From Bombardia bombarda (Eukaryota > Ascomycota > Sordariomycetes > Sordariales > Lasiosphaeriaceae), in contig JAULSR010000006.1 of NCBI GenBank assembly GCA_030512295.1, positions 992,001 to 1,056,000 of the forward strand: DNA of 64,000 bases, in the 5' to 3' direction. Numbering within the stretch: position 1 is the stretch's first letter; each line of letters starts with the position of its first letter. Below, piece after piece: positions 37,031-49,666 of this stretch. The translations under genes and the position numbers were made by a program. The notes below the pieces were generated by a model, which saw only the letters and a list, made by a program, of their open reading frames with translations, did not search any database and was not told the DNA's origin.

Positions 37031-38648
37031 TTATACAGTCTTTGCGCCTTCTAGAGCCTTCTGCTCCATCTGAATCTGTTGTAACGAGACAGGTCGAATG
37101 ACGTGGCCTGAAAGCCTTAGGCAGGGAATCGCATCACCGTGAGACTTGATAGCAGCGGTATCCAGCCGCTGTTGCACTACACCGAGACTCCAACTATCAT
37201 CAAATCGATGATGTACGACGGCTTCCCAAGCCCGGATCAACGAAGGCTCCATGGTCAATTCCCACGTGGCTCTCCAAGTGACGGTGGCTTGCCGTGCGCT
37301 GCGCAACGTCTGATACTGAAAGACTGCCGCCAGCCACTTTCTTCCGTTCCAAATCTCCATTGTTTCCAATCGCGGCATTCTCATGGCCGCTGCTGCCGCT
37401 GCGTGAAGCATCGCTCCAATCTGGCCGGGATCCTCACCAAGCCTCAGCACCTTGGAGGTAAGCACGAGCGAGGTTAGGCTCGGCCACTCCCAAGAGGGCT
37501 CGATGGTGAAGAAATGCCTAGCATCTACGAGGAAGGACGCGGCAAGGTGCTCAAGCTGGAGGCTAGCGAGTGCGACCATCCGGCCAACGGCTGGGTGTGG
37601 ATTGCGAGTACTGTCGCATTTTGCCAAATCCTCCCCGAATTGGAATCGCTGCAGAATAGCTGGGTATTGCTGATTAAAGTTCTCAAAGACCACGAGCCTC
37701 TTGAGATGAATGTTGGAGCGTTGGATGGACTCGAAAAGAAAATGGAAATCTAAGCAGGTAGGTAGATAATAAAGGCGGATGGATTAGCGATAAACTTGGG
37801 CAGATTGGCGGCGATAACTCACCTTTGTCGGTTTTCCTCTGGTGAGAGTCCCATTCCCTCCAGGGCTCGTAGTGGATTTCCTGGAGCCTGGGGAGACGGG
37901 CAAACATGTGTGCGAGCGCGTTAGGCTTCCATCTCCGGCGGTTTTGTTGTCGGAGAAGCAAGCTTGTTACCGCTGGGACTGACGGAAGCTGGTCCCACCA
38001 TTCAAACTCCAAATCATCGCTATCAAATGGCCCTTCCTCCATGACCGCATAGAAGACTTTGAGGAATGCCCAACGAGGCGGGGCGGCATGTCGAGAACCA
38101 GCAACCCAGCCATGCTGAGCATCATCACAAGCTTTGGTCGGTATTGTCTGCGAGGGATGATCTGGCAGGAAGGTCAAATATTTGAACCAATGTTCTGAGT
38201 CGCTCGGCGAATAAATGCTGATGTCGAGGATCAAATCGCCCTTGGGATCCCATGTGCTGAGAATTGAGAACAGGTTTTGGAACGATGCCGTGATAGGACA
38301 CTTATCGGTATCGCTAATACTAACTGCCTCGGCTAACTCGTCTAAATCGAGATACGACCCAGGCGCGCACTTGGTGCAGTCGTAGTCATCAAGCTCCAAG
38401 CAGAACCAGATATAGCTGACGAGAGCCTGGTTGCGATGAACCATGGAACTGAAATCAGTGAGGCGTGATGGTGTCAGTTTGATTCGGGCGAAGTTGTGTC
38501 GCTCGAGCTCCACTTGCCACTCTCGAGACACTGTGGCTAAGTGAGCCAGTTTGCAGCCGTCTTGTATCAGGGCTTTGAGGATCAGGAGACGGATTTCCCC
38601 CGGCAAGCCATCCCATCTTTGCGTCTTGTAGGGTGAGATGGAAGACAT
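37031..38648 (-). CDS. F-box domain protein
   Basis: Predicted substrate-recognition subunit of an SCF ubiquitin ligase. Two exons, 38648-37823 and 37749-37031, are joined across a 73-nt intron; the junction keeps frame and restores a continuous helix-rich stretch, giving 514 residues. Residues of about 12-55 match the F-box: a Leu-Pro-Gly-Glu-Ile opening, the LLILKAL helix and the Val-Ser-Arg-Glu-Trp motif. The rest has no repeat domain such as WD40 or LRR that I can recognise, but the alternating segments ending in MPRLETMEIWNG resemble the degenerate C-terminal region of large Sordariomycete F-box families. It is codirectional with the PKS, lying about 4.2 kb beyond the PKS stop codon. A role in pigment regulation is only inferred from position; it may simply be a neighbour. 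Confidence 0.85.
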
Positions 38649-39110
38649 GATGGTAGACTAGGAGTGGTGATGTTATCAGTAATTGAGCAAAGTAGGAATA
38701 CACGGCCGTTGAGAGGAAGCTGCTGCAGACTGGCCAAGAGCTGTGTTTTTGGACGTGTTTGGGACCATTCATGGGTTTGATGAGTAAATGTGAGAGAGTA
38801 GTTGGCAGAATCGGCTCAACGGACGGAGTGAGCGCTGGGGATTATTAATTAGGTATATATAACCACCAGGCTTGCTTGAGTCACTGCTCAAGGTTTTCTC
38901 AAGCCGCTCAGATGTGAAAGTCGTGTGTTGCAGATGCTTTGATTTTGGTGGGCTCCACGAGGCCAAGTGGATATCCAGGCACAATGCAAGAGCCGAGTGC
39001 TGCAGATGCTCGAGATGCAGTGCCGTCATAATGGAAGAGTTTACAGGGAAGGTGAAGTGATGGAGGGATTTACAGCCAGACATTGAGAATGTCACAAGAA
39101 AAGTCAAGTT

Positions 39111-39182
39111 GTCCTGACGAAAAATTCACATGATTCACATGTCCTGACGAAAACTTCACATGTCCTGACGAAGAGTTCACAT
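39111..39182. repeat. 21-bp minisatellite with three full copies
   Basis: Three near-identical 21-bp units beginning GTCCTGACGA and ending TTCACAT occur at 39111-39131, 39141-39161 and 39162-39182, with a 9-bp partial copy (GATTCACAT) between the first two. The unit length is a multiple of three, so the minus frame reads as a seven-residue repeat (Ser-Ser-Gly-His-Val type), but there is no further support for coding. Confidence 0.9.
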
Positions 39183-39406
39183 GCACGTCTCTCTCCACAA
39201 CTTTGCGGCTGGCACTATCCAGGCGGTCGCCACGTGGAGGCTTGAGAGTCCGATTTCGCCGCCCATAAGAATACTGAAGTTGTGCTGTGCTCTGCAAGGG
39301 AATTAAAGGCAAAGAAATATACGTTACTCAGAGACCAGTTGGCACCCCAGCCACCCAACCCGCGCTCCAGCGCCGCCTGCTCGGCGCAGTGGCGGAGGAC
39401 CGCCCG

Positions 39407-39571
39407 CTAAACGGCCTCTTCGGCCTGAGCAACGGCCTCTTCGGCCCGAGCAAGGGCCTCGCGGGCGTTGGCTCGAGCTGATTTGGCCTCGGCGACGGCG
39501 TCGCCAGCGGCGAAAACCCTATCTAGGACGTCGGGCTTGGCGAGGCGGGACGAGAGACCGCGGCCAGACAT
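39407..39571 (-). CDS. Doubtful small Ala/Glu-rich ORF
   Basis: A minus frame ends at 39407 and, counted from an internal Met at about 39571, encodes about 54 residues. It is rich in Ala, Glu and Arg with strong heptad character toward its end (repeated Ala-Glu-Glu-Ala-Val), so it would form a helix or coiled coil. The C-terminal half is built on two 21-bp DNA repeats (39410-39451). Upstream the same frame continues as a Ser/Asn run over a triplet tract. Third-position GC is high, which is why I list it, but no family was recognised and repeat-driven openness is a good alternative explanation. Confidence 0.2.
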   Translation of the reverse strand: MSGRGLSSRLAKPDVLDRVFAAGDAVAEAKSARANAREALARAEEAVAQAEEAV

Positions 39572-39574
39572 CGA

Positions 39575-39658
39575 GCTGCTGCTGCTGCTGCTGCTGTTGT
39601 TATTGTTGCTGCTGCTGTTATTGTTGTTTTTGCTGCTGTTGCTGTTGTTGTTGCCAGT
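39575..39658. repeat. CTG/TTG trinucleotide tract
   Basis: About 28 triplets, mostly CTG and TTG with occasional TTA. On the minus strand this reads as AGC/AAC, giving Ser and Asn runs. Confidence 0.9.
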
Positions 39659-41407
39659 GGTGGTAGTAATTGTTGAGAATGGAGAAGACCAAAGGACGAC
39701 GCGGTGGGATTGTTTATAAGGCCCTGTTGACTTCGACATCAAGAAGGTGCAGATTCCAAGTGTGATTGGACCTGCCCACAAATTATCTCAGTAGTCCGAA
39801 GAGGTAGGTACGGATGCAGTTGCAATAGGGATCAGGGTAATTACATCCACTACCAATCTAGGAGCTCGTGTTGAGCATTTGCGACCACGACCTCCATCGC
39901 GAGCGCTATGGAAGGTGCTTGCTTCTTGCTAAGACGCCAGCTTTCTACCCCAGGGTAGCGGGTCGTGTTGCGCTGCATTACGTTGGGCGTCTTGAGCTTG
40001 AGCGCGGGAAACGGAAGGAGTAGAAGGAAAGGTACCTAGAACCGTGGGGAGCTGGTACGCGGGGCACCAGGAATCAGGGACAAATTTTGGGTCCGTGCAA
40101 TGAACTATGATTGGTGGATACCACGGCCAGGCGAGGGCCAGCCGACCACTCAGAAAACGGAAGCCTCGACGGCAACACACGGATTACATAGATGTGTACA
40201 AGTATATATGTCATACAAAGGGAGGGGAACTTTGGGGTCCAAAGTGAAATTCCTGGTGAAATTGGAGAAAAGAAAAGAGAGTCATCAAAAAGGGTTGGGT
40301 TAGGTTGGGATAGGACTGGATTGGAATCGCACTTCGCTCGCACCTGGATTCATACCGTACACAGTACGTACGTATGTGCATTGCAATCTGCCGAGTTCCC
40401 CGACTTCAATCAGTGGGTAGTGTGTAAGGTAGCAGCTTTCAGTTGTATGTGTGTGTGTTTGCCGGCTACTGCGGCCGACAAGCATTGAAGGGAAAAAAGG
40501 TTCCGACCCGTCGGCGAGTATTTTGAGCTAGGGAGGTATGTGTAGGTACATGCATGGATACACAGCTCGTAACTGCAATATTAGCATGCGGTAAACACGA
40601 GTAATGGTGGTGAGTGGTTTGCGTTGGTGTGCAACGTAAGGTGCACGCGTGTACCATCTGCATGGCATGGGCCAGAAATGCTACTTCAGGGCTGTGGGAT
40701 ACAACATCAAGGGTCCAGAGCTTTCTTTTCTTTTTTCGGGACGGGTAGCGAGCGGGGGTTAGGGAGTTCAGTCGCCCATTCGTTATTTTTTCGTGTTACC
40801 CCCCTGGAGTTATGCTGACATGGACAACATGAGACATTGACCACATACATGTATGTATGTACGTAGGTACCTCACTTGCATGATGGGAAAGTACCTTACC
40901 TACTGTAGGATGCTCCCAAACTATAATACCTTTGTGATAAGTGTAAGGGTGATGTGTTGTGACACTACTATACCATACACCCGAGATATATAGGGATATA
41001 ATACAGTGTAATATAAATCCACATGTGGTATTGTATCTGTGGGATGGAAATGTGTATCCCGTATTCGTACCTTAATCCCAACGACATGTCATCTACCGAG
41101 GAGTAAGACGAGCGCCGTTGCACAAAAATCCTCCTCTCTCTTACTGCCTTAAGTAGATAAGATTAGTGATGTTTAACTCTCACGATAAGGCTTATTAAAC
41201 ACACCATTCTGACTCGGTTATGATAACAAAGTCCAATTAAGCTTACTCCATTTGACTCGGATATACTGTGCAAAGAAAGAGATCAGCGGCATTCGTACCC
41301 ATGTTTCCTTCCACATCAGGCCCTATCTTATCACTCAGCAACATGGAACCAACCCACTCTTACGGGTCCCAACAAACACAACTACCGCATCCTTTTTCTC
41401 ACTCATC

Positions 41408-41408
<1 letters not shown>

Positions 41409-41442
<34 letters not shown>

Positions 41443-41443
41443 G
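41409..41443. repeat. (CAGA)n tetranucleotide microsatellite
   Basis: Almost nine perfect CAGA units in gene-free DNA about 1.4 kb beyond the PKS stop codon. Confidence 0.95.
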
Positions 41444-42871
41444 CAAAAATCCAACAAATGACATACACACGTTCACGGCATGGGGCCGAGACCTTACAAA
41501 CCCACCAGTGGCTGCCTAACTCATTTTACCCAACCCGTGAAGGTCTAAGGTGTGCAGATACCACTGCAGTACTCACCGGGGCTTTACCTCCGCATCTGTC
41601 AGATCACGGTTATCGTCCTCAGTTTCGTTATCGCGCCGCCATAAGTCCTCCTCGTAAGGACTTTTGCTCCATCCGGTTCATCCCCGATGAGGCATTCCCG
41701 GTCTGATTCATACTGCTAAATTACAAATCGTGAGGCGTTAGATCAGCCGTGCAGAGACAAAAAACCGACGGATGATGATGCTTAGAAATGTAGAGTTAGA
41801 TTATAATATAATGGAACCATTTATTCTGCTGCGAGGATACATAGGTATGTAAACATAGTCAAATATTTATGTAGCTGCTGGGGTTGCTCAAAGGCTCAGA
41901 CATTGCAAGTACCTTACTTAGCAGCAACCGCTAGTTTATCCCATGAGAAAGAACTTGGAGAATACATCGAGAACAATCAATGGTTCCCAAATGTCGACTA
42001 GTGAGATACAAAGAGTCATAAATAGTGCCCAGAGTAGTTCTCAGAATATAATCTTCAAGACAGCTAAATGAGAATATGCAAGTTTATTATATTTACATCC
42101 AACACTCATGATGGACGGTAACTCACCATGTTTGTACTAGAGCAAAGTACTAAAGATGCAAGTAATCACGAACAGTAAATCCTCACACGCCAAAGACGGT
42201 CATTAAGAAGGTAGCTTAGCGATAAGAGAAAAGGACAAAGGTTGTTTATGATTTTGTAACATGATGGCCATGATAGATGATGGCAAAAGTAAATTATGTT
42301 ATTGTAATGAGACTAACAATGATACATCAAACATCCATCAACCAAATATAACCATGTGAATGGGTTGCAGTTTTATAACAAGAACCATAACATGTTACAA
42401 CTTCACAAATCATGGAAAAATATCTGTAAAAACATTGCGACTATATCATTCTGATCTATGGAATCGGTACTCTGTAAGGAGTCCGCTTTTAGGTGTACAA
42501 AAGGAGCACGCTGCCCTGCACTAAAGCAAAGGCAGCGGCTAGGAAAAAGTAAGGATGGAATGCAGAAACAGTAGTCTATGAAACATGACGCGCAAAATGA
42601 TGACTGACTCTGCCAAATAAACAAAAACAAATAAACGTGATCCCATGCAAAACGCCAAATGACTACCCAAGAAAACAAAGAGAGGGAGTGGCAGTCCAAT
42701 GACTGATAAGTAAATCTCCAAATCCAAATCTAACCAGAGAAACATAAAAGAAAAGGATAATAATACTCGACATTACATGTCCGCCCGCCTGGCAGACCCC
42801 GTCATTAGAACGAGAAACCCCATCAGCGTTCATCCTCCCCTTAGCATGTATATCATGGGATAGTAGTCTAT

Positions 42872-45800
42872 CTACAACACTGCCTCCTTGAGGAAGCCAC
42901 CAAGAGTCTTAGCCTGCGAGAGATGACTTGTTAGTAAGGTGATTCTTGTCAGAAGCAAAGGCAGGGGAGACGTACCAAATTATCATGCATCATAGAGAAA
43001 TGGTTGCCAGGCATGTGCCTAAACTGCATCTTGTTCGCGTCAAGATACTCATCCCAGCGGTTGGGACCAAAGTCCGACCTGTTATCGAGCAGGAACAGAG
43101 CATGGCCCTTGGGGTATGGCTCTGGGCGAGGGTCGGAGGGGCCCTTGCAGACGCCATCCTCGCACCAGATGGCCATGACGTTGGGACACTTCTCCTTGGG
43201 GATGGGCTCAGCATCGTAGTTGCTGAGGGCAGTCACCGATGCCGAGAAGTGAGGAAGGAGCCACGAGGGAACCTTCTTCTCGTCGCCATCACCGAGCAGA
43301 CCAATTGAGGCGAACCAGGCATGGAGGCCCTGGGGAAGGGGTTCGATGGTGACGGGGCATGGTGCATCGATGATGATCAGATTGTCGACCTTCTCGCCAG
43401 CCTTGGTGAGCTGATTGACAATCTCGTAGGCGATCACACCACCAGCGCTCCAGCCTGCGACCGAGTAAGGGCCAGTTGGCTGGCGTCGCTTCATCTCATC
43501 GATGAACTTAGTTGCCATACCATAGACACCGCAGTTGTACTCATCTGGCGTCTTCATGAAGGGCGAGAACAGACCCCAGACGGCCCACTGGCCACCGACA
43601 TCTGCAATCTCAGTGTAGGAAGTGGCAGAGCCGCTACCATCGGGGATCATGAACAGGTGCTTGGTCGCAGTGCGGTGGCTACCTGAGAGGAGAACCGATG
43701 AGGCCTTGCGGTGGGGATAAGCATCAATGAACTGGGTGGGCCTTGGTGGCTTGGGAGGGCACGGCTCCTCCAGCCCGATCCGAGGATGCTTGGAAGCTGC
43801 TGGTGCCTGGACCTTTACCTGCTTAGGAGCCGCTGCCTTCTTTGGTGGAGGGGTATCAGCAATGCCAAGAGCACGCTCGACATCCTTCAGTGCTGGGTTC
43901 GACACGAACAGGTCCGATGGGATCTCCAGACCGGTCTTCTCTCGCAGTGTGCCGAGGATAGACAAGCTCATCAAGGAGTCCATGCCAAGGTTGGCAAGAT
44001 CTGGGGCAGCCATAATCTCGTCAACCTCGACGGCCATCTCTCCGGCAATCGTGTTGCGAATGATGGATCGCAACTCAGCGTTACCAGAGCTGCTCGACTC
44101 TCCCTTGACTGGTCCATCACCCTTGATCGAGTCGGTCTCACTCTCATCGGGGGGAGTGGTGACATTAGAGTCAGAATCAATCTCAGGAGACTCGTCGTCG
44201 ATTGAGTCATCAGAGTCACCTGAAGAGATGCTCTCCTTCCGACCAGCAGTCTCGTACTTAGCGAGGTACTTCTTGAAGGTGCCGATGGTAGGGTAGTCGA
44301 CGAAGGCATGAGAGTCAAGGTCCAGATCCATCTCCTCACGGATTCTGCCACCAACAGTCAAGGACATGAGCGAGTCGACACCCAAGTCGGTGAAGGCAAT
44401 GTTGTCGGCGAGCTCATCGTTGCTGCAGCCGACCTCCTTGGCAAGGATGTCCATGACCTGAGAAACGACACTTCTCAACTTCTGATTGACCTTGGAGATG
44501 TTGGAGGGGGTGACGGTCTCCTTCCTCTTCTTGGAAGGAGCTTCCTTAGCAGGCGCGGCCTTGATAGCAGGCGCGGGCCGGGCAGCGGCAGCAGCACCGA
44601 CACCACGTGGAGGAAGCATCATGTTTAGGACCTTGCGTGGAATTGCCTGGAACTTGATGTCACCGGTGACACCAATGATCCTGTCGCCGTCAAAGACATA
44701 TGCATCACCTGCAAACATCTTGCTTCCCTTGATAGGCTGCATGCGAATATAGCTGCGATACTCCTTGGTAGCAACAGGCATCTCAGTAAACCTCAAAGAG
44801 CCCCAGCCGTGAGAGATGTACACCTGCTCGCGTGAGTCAACGGCGTCAGTGCCGTTGATGATGAAGCCCGAGATGTGGCAGAGACTGTCAATGTGGAAGG
44901 GGCTGAAGCGGTAGTTGCCATCTGCATCGGTCGTCTGGAACTTGATCCTGGCAGTGGCCTCACAGGTGCTGCTATCGAGGATGACCTCGTCCATGCCCCG
45001 GTAGCGTGGGTTGTAGTCAACCAGAGCCGTAAACAGCTTGTAGGCAAGACCGCGGCCAATCTTGGACACAGTCTCCACACCTGATTGCTCGGCATCCTTG
45101 AGAGCCTCAATGCGAGCCTTGATCAGGTATGATACCCGGTCGAACTCGTTCTGCCAGTCCTCGGGGTCGTTGAAGTAGACCTTGCACATAGCATGATCGG
45201 TCCTCTTCCCACCCTCGCCAGTATGGAATACCAGGTCAGCGTAGCCGAGCTTGGCGTTGGCAGTAACAGTCAGTCTCAGGATGTGGCTCTTGGCAGTATC
45301 ATTGAAAATGAGCGTCTTGGGAACCTCCATATGGGCGACATTGCAGCCGATCTTCTCGGTGCCGGGCCGCAACAGCTTGTAGGCATACTCGCAGGTAGTA
45401 ATGGCCATATCACCATAGAGCGATGAGGGGCAAAGAGGAGCACCATTGACCAAGTGTCCTGAAACAACGTTGCGGAGATGCTCATCGTGAAGCTCTGATT
45501 CAATCTCGACGATGGCGACATCGCCCTTGACCTCCTCCTTGGTAACCTTCTGCACTGTCGTCGTGGACAGCTTAGGCTTGGCCGGCTGGATAGCCTTGGC
45601 TGCTGCAGAGGTGCCAACGCGGTTCTTGCTGAGACACCAATCGCCGCTGTACTGGAGCCAGTAGTTCTTCTCATCGTACGAATAGCTGGGGAGATCCAGG
45701 AGACGGACCGAATTCTTGAAGTCGCGATGGAACTCATTGAAGTCGATGTTAAGACCGGTGGTGTGTAGCGTGCAGAGGCTGCCAGTGAGGGTCTTGTAGC

Positions 45801-48800
45801 AAGACTCATTGCGGCGCAGAGTAGGAACTGCGATAGTGGAGCCGCCAAAAGCAGCCTTGACCATTCCAGCGCAGACAGGATGAGGGCCAACCTCAAGCCA
45901 AACAGTCTTCTCATCAATGGCACCGGACTGCTGGGCAGAAACGAGACCGCCGAGGAAATCAACAGCCTCGCGGGCGTGGTTGCGGAGGTAGGTTGCGTTG
46001 ATGGGCTCACCCTCAACAAGCTTGCCAAGCAGAGGAGAAATGATAGGCACCTTGGGCTCGTTGAACCGCACAGAGCTCGCAATCTTCTCAAACTCATCCA
46101 GAATGGGCTCAACCTGTGCCGAGTGGAAAGCAAAAGGCACGCGGAGTTGTGTGCACTTGAAGCCAGCACCAGCCAGGTCCTGTGCGACCTCTGCCATCTG
46201 GTTGGCCTCGCCGCTGAGAACAGTCTCGCGGGGGCCATTGATGCAAGCAACATTGACGCTGCTGGCCTTGGCACCCAGAGCCTCGGTAACAGTCTCAACA
46301 GATCCTTGGGTGGCGAGCATGGCGTGGGTACCAGCAGTGCATTTGTCTACAAGAAGCTGAGCGCGAGCACCGACCAAGAAGATGGTGTCGCTAGCAGAGA
46401 GGACACCAGCAATGTTCAGAGCGGCATACTCTCCCAGGCTGTGACCAAGGACCACAGCAGGTCGAATGCCCCAAGACTCCCAGAGTCTGGCAAGGGCCAT
46501 TTCAAAGCAGGCCAGGCCAAGCTGGACCACAACGGGTGACAGCTTGGAAACATCGGGCTCGCTACCGTTGATGAGGGGCAGGAATGAAGGAAAGCCATGG
46601 ATCTGAGCAATGTGGTTGAACTCGTCGATGTTCTGGCGGAACACCTTGTGGTGAGCGTAAAACTCCTTGCCGAGTCCGGCATAGTGAGAGCCCTGTCCTG
46701 TAAACATGAAGGCCACCTTGGGCTGTTCGGGGAGAACTGGGACAAAGTTCTCCTTGAGACGCTCGGCAATGGCCTTTCGCGCATCAACAAGATCGGTAGC
46801 GGAAACATTCATGCGCCAATAATGCTGAATCTTTCTAGCAGTCGTCGAGTATGCGACATGGGACAGCGGAGTGTCGGGGTTCTGCTCCATCCAGGCTGCA
46901 AGACGCTCTGCATTTCGCATCATAGCAGCCTTCGACTTACCCGTGAGGGTAACGATGTGGTGGCCTCGCGGATCCGGCGAAGCAGGCTTGACCTTGGGCG
47001 CATCCTCGATCAACAGGCCAGTGTTACCGCCAGCGGCACTGAAGTTGTTGATGAAAACCCTTCTCGGCTTGCCATCCTTGCGCTTGAAAGGAGTCATGTG
47101 GAAAGCAATGTTGACATTGCGGTCGGAGAGATCCGCAGGGAACGTCTTGTTGATGACCGATCCCTTCTTGATTCCCACATGGGGCGGGATAGCATTTTTC
47201 TGGAGCATCATAAGCACCTTGCACAGTGCCGAAACACCAGATGCAGCCTCTCCGTGGCCAATGTTAGCCTTGACAGCACCGAGATACAGCGGCCTGTCGG
47301 CAGGCCTCTTCCTGTCTGCTGGAGCAAAGACATTTGTGACTGACAACATCTCAGTACCATCACCGGCCTGGGTTCCGGTGCCGTGCATCTCTACGTAGTC
47401 AATATCGAGAGGATCGACACCGGCTTCGTCGAGAATGGCCCTCGAAAGAGTGGACTGAGTAGGCCCGTGAGGGTGGGTGATGGAAATGGCATCGGCAGAA
47501 TGGTTGGTAGCAGTGCCAAGAATGACGGCCAGAACTCTGTCGCCATCGGCCTCCGCATCCTCAAGACGCTTGACAATGACGGACGCGCAGCTGTCACCGC
47601 GGCAGTAGCCATCGGCTTCGTTGTCAAAAGTAGCACAGGGCCCCTTCTTGGAGAGGAACTGTCCTCTGCTAAGACCAGAGAAAATATCTGGATTTGTCAT
47701 GCAAGACAAGCCACCAACAATCGCTGTGTCACAGTCTCGGGCCCAAAGCGCTGAACAGGCTACCTGCATGGCAGCAGCGGAAGATGAGCACGCAGTGTCA
47801 ATATTGAGACTGGGGCCGCTGAAACCGAAATGATAGTTGATGCGGCCGGGGCCAAAGGCGCGGACACCACCAGTGATGTAGTAAGTGTCCACCTCCTGGG
47901 CGGCGTTGATTTCACGCCAGTCATCAGAAGTCTGGCCGTAAAAAGTGCCAATGCGGTCGAGCCTGGTTGATGGTGTTCTGTTGGGGACATACCCAGACAT
48001 CTCCAGAGCCTCGTAGGCGGTCGACAATGCCATGCGCTGCATCGGGTCGGTCTGGAACGCCTCGCGAGGCGACATATTGAAGAAGCGGGGATCGAAGAAA
48101 CCGGGGTTCTCAATCCAGCATCCATATGGGGTGTGGCTGGTGTTGATGGCTTTGCCAGTGGGGTCGTAATGGGTATCTACATTGAACCGGTCTGGGGGGA
48201 CCTCGCGATGAACGTCGAGTCCCTTTGCAAGCAACTCCCACAGCTTCTCGTGGCTGGCGGCATCGGGGAACCGCCCAGCCATGCCGACGATCGCGAGCTT
48301 GCACTTTCCGCTCGATCCATGATTTCCAATGGTGGACGAAGTGCTTTCGGGTGACACAGTAGGGGGCTTGCGTAGCACAACCTCCAGGTCGGTCTTGGCC
48401 TTGAGGAGATTTGCGAGAGTTGCCGCATTTTGCGTCGGTCCGAGTGGTAGAATGAGGCAGCTCTTGCCCTTGAACTGTTGAGCACGCTCAAGGCACCCGT
48501 CCAAAACCTTGTTGAACATAAGGGTGTCATTCAAAATCTCAGACACGATCGTTTTCAGGAGCGCCTTTGTGTCTGACTCGGAGAACCACTTTCCAGTGGT
48601 GCACGACATAACAGTTGACCGAGGCTTAGTGGCGTATAGGGCATCAGTCACCTCGGGATCCTCCAGGCGGAGGATTCTGTCGATGTCGGCTGACGAGTGG
48701 AGATGAGCAGCATGGTAGGGGCCATACACAGGGATCGATGTTGGCTTGGCTGAAAAGCATCCGCTGGCAACCAACGCTCTCAAGGTCGCGGGAGGTCCCG

Positions 48801-49585
48801 AGATGGCGATGCTGCTCGAAGATGCAGCGCTAACATAAGCACGGCTGGCTTGCGGGGTGCCCTATAGAAGGTTAGTGACCGTCGTTGGTGGGAGTTGCTA
48901 TGTTTAGTGTAGTCACTCACATTAGTCTTGTGGTACTGGTCCAGAGCGGATGAGGCATCGTCCGCCGTCAAACTCGGGAAAATGTAAGTCCAGCTCTCAG
49001 ATTGGTCGAATGCCGGGCTTAACCGCTCGGCGAGGTTATGAACATATGAGCCAGTCCGGAAGGCCATGAGAGCCACCTGAACAGCGACCGGAACCAGGGC
49101 GGAAAGAGAGGGTGTAGACGCAATGGCGGATGCTGCAAACAGCCCCGAGCACAAGCCGACCAGCAGCGTCTGATCGTGCTGGGTGACATCTTCGTAGTTC
49201 TTTTCGGCATGGCTAAAACACAGTTAGCATGACAGACGCAGTGTTACCCCGGATTGGGGTTGAGAGAGAGCAAAGGGGAGTGCGTAGCTTACTCGATATA
49301 GTGTGCCAGCTGCGATATACACAGCAGAGCGCCGTCAACACCTGGATGTTTAATCTTTTGGGCGTAATATCTCTCGTTGAGCTGTTGAAGGGTCTTGAAG
49401 ATTGGTAGCCTCGACCGCTCCAACCTGTCGAGCTGCTCCACCTCCTTCCTCAAAGCATGTCCGGCTTGGTCCAGGAAAGCCTTTGCGAGGATACCCTGCT
49501 TCTCTTGGCGGAAGAACTCGGCCAGGAAGCCATGAGTATCAAGTGACTGGTCTCCGAAGAGGAGAAATGCCAGCTTGTCAGCCAT
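42872..49585 (-). CDS. Non-reducing polyketide synthase, SAT-KS-AT-PT-ACP-ACP-TE (pigment/melanin type)
   Basis: Iterative type I PKS making an aromatic polyketide from acetyl and malonyl units. Exons 49585-49293, 49212-48921, 48861-42976 and 42913-42872 are joined by introns of 80, 59 and 62 nt; the product is 2170 residues, close to the usual 2150-2190 of wA/PksP/Pks1-type enzymes. SAT: active Cys119 in GLCSG, His245. KS from about 383: Cys553 in DTACSSS, His688, His731. AT from about 910: Ser1003 in GHSLG, His1108. PT at about 1310-1605: His1331 and Asp1520 form the hot-dog dyad. ACP1 Ser1692 and ACP2 Ser1824, both in a DSLMSL context, are separated by a Ser/Asp-rich acidic linker. Thioesterase/Claisen cyclase: Ser2000 in GWSAGG, Asp2027, His2149. 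All catalytic residues are present, so the enzyme looks active. The product could be tetrahydroxynaphthalene or a naphthopyrone; sequence reading cannot decide which. The last 13 residues come from a tiny fourth exon. Confidence 0.97.
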
Positions 49586-49660
49586 CTTGAGCAACTGTCG
49601 ACATGTAATGGCTGATGGTGTTTGTCCAGGAACCAAAGTACGGGAAGAAGTTGGCTTTAT

Positions 49661-49666
49661 CTTATA
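49661..49666 (-). promoter_or_regulatory. TATA-like element of the PKS gene
   Basis: The minus strand reads CATATAAGATAAAG here, 76 bp upstream of the PKS start codon, which is a reasonable position for a core promoter element with a short leader. Confidence 0.45.

Larger units (their letters stand above)
38649..42871. other. Intergenic region between the F-box gene and the PKS, repeat-rich then AT-rich
   Basis: The left part (to about 39.8 kb) holds the F-box promoter, a 21-bp minisatellite, a pair of 21-bp GC-rich repeats and a CTG/TTG tract. The middle holds a CAGA tract at 41409-41443. From about 41.75 to 42.8 kb the DNA is clearly AT-rich compared with the genes around it and forms the 3' flank of the PKS. 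Short frames at 41458-41706 (both strands) look somewhat protein-like, but no start, splice or domain supports a gene. Confidence 0.5.

Noticed and set aside
42946..48354. Many plus-strand and off-frame open frames of 60-340 codons inside the PKS
   Set aside because: They are shadows of the GC-rich PKS coding sequence, whose own frame has all catalytic motifs.
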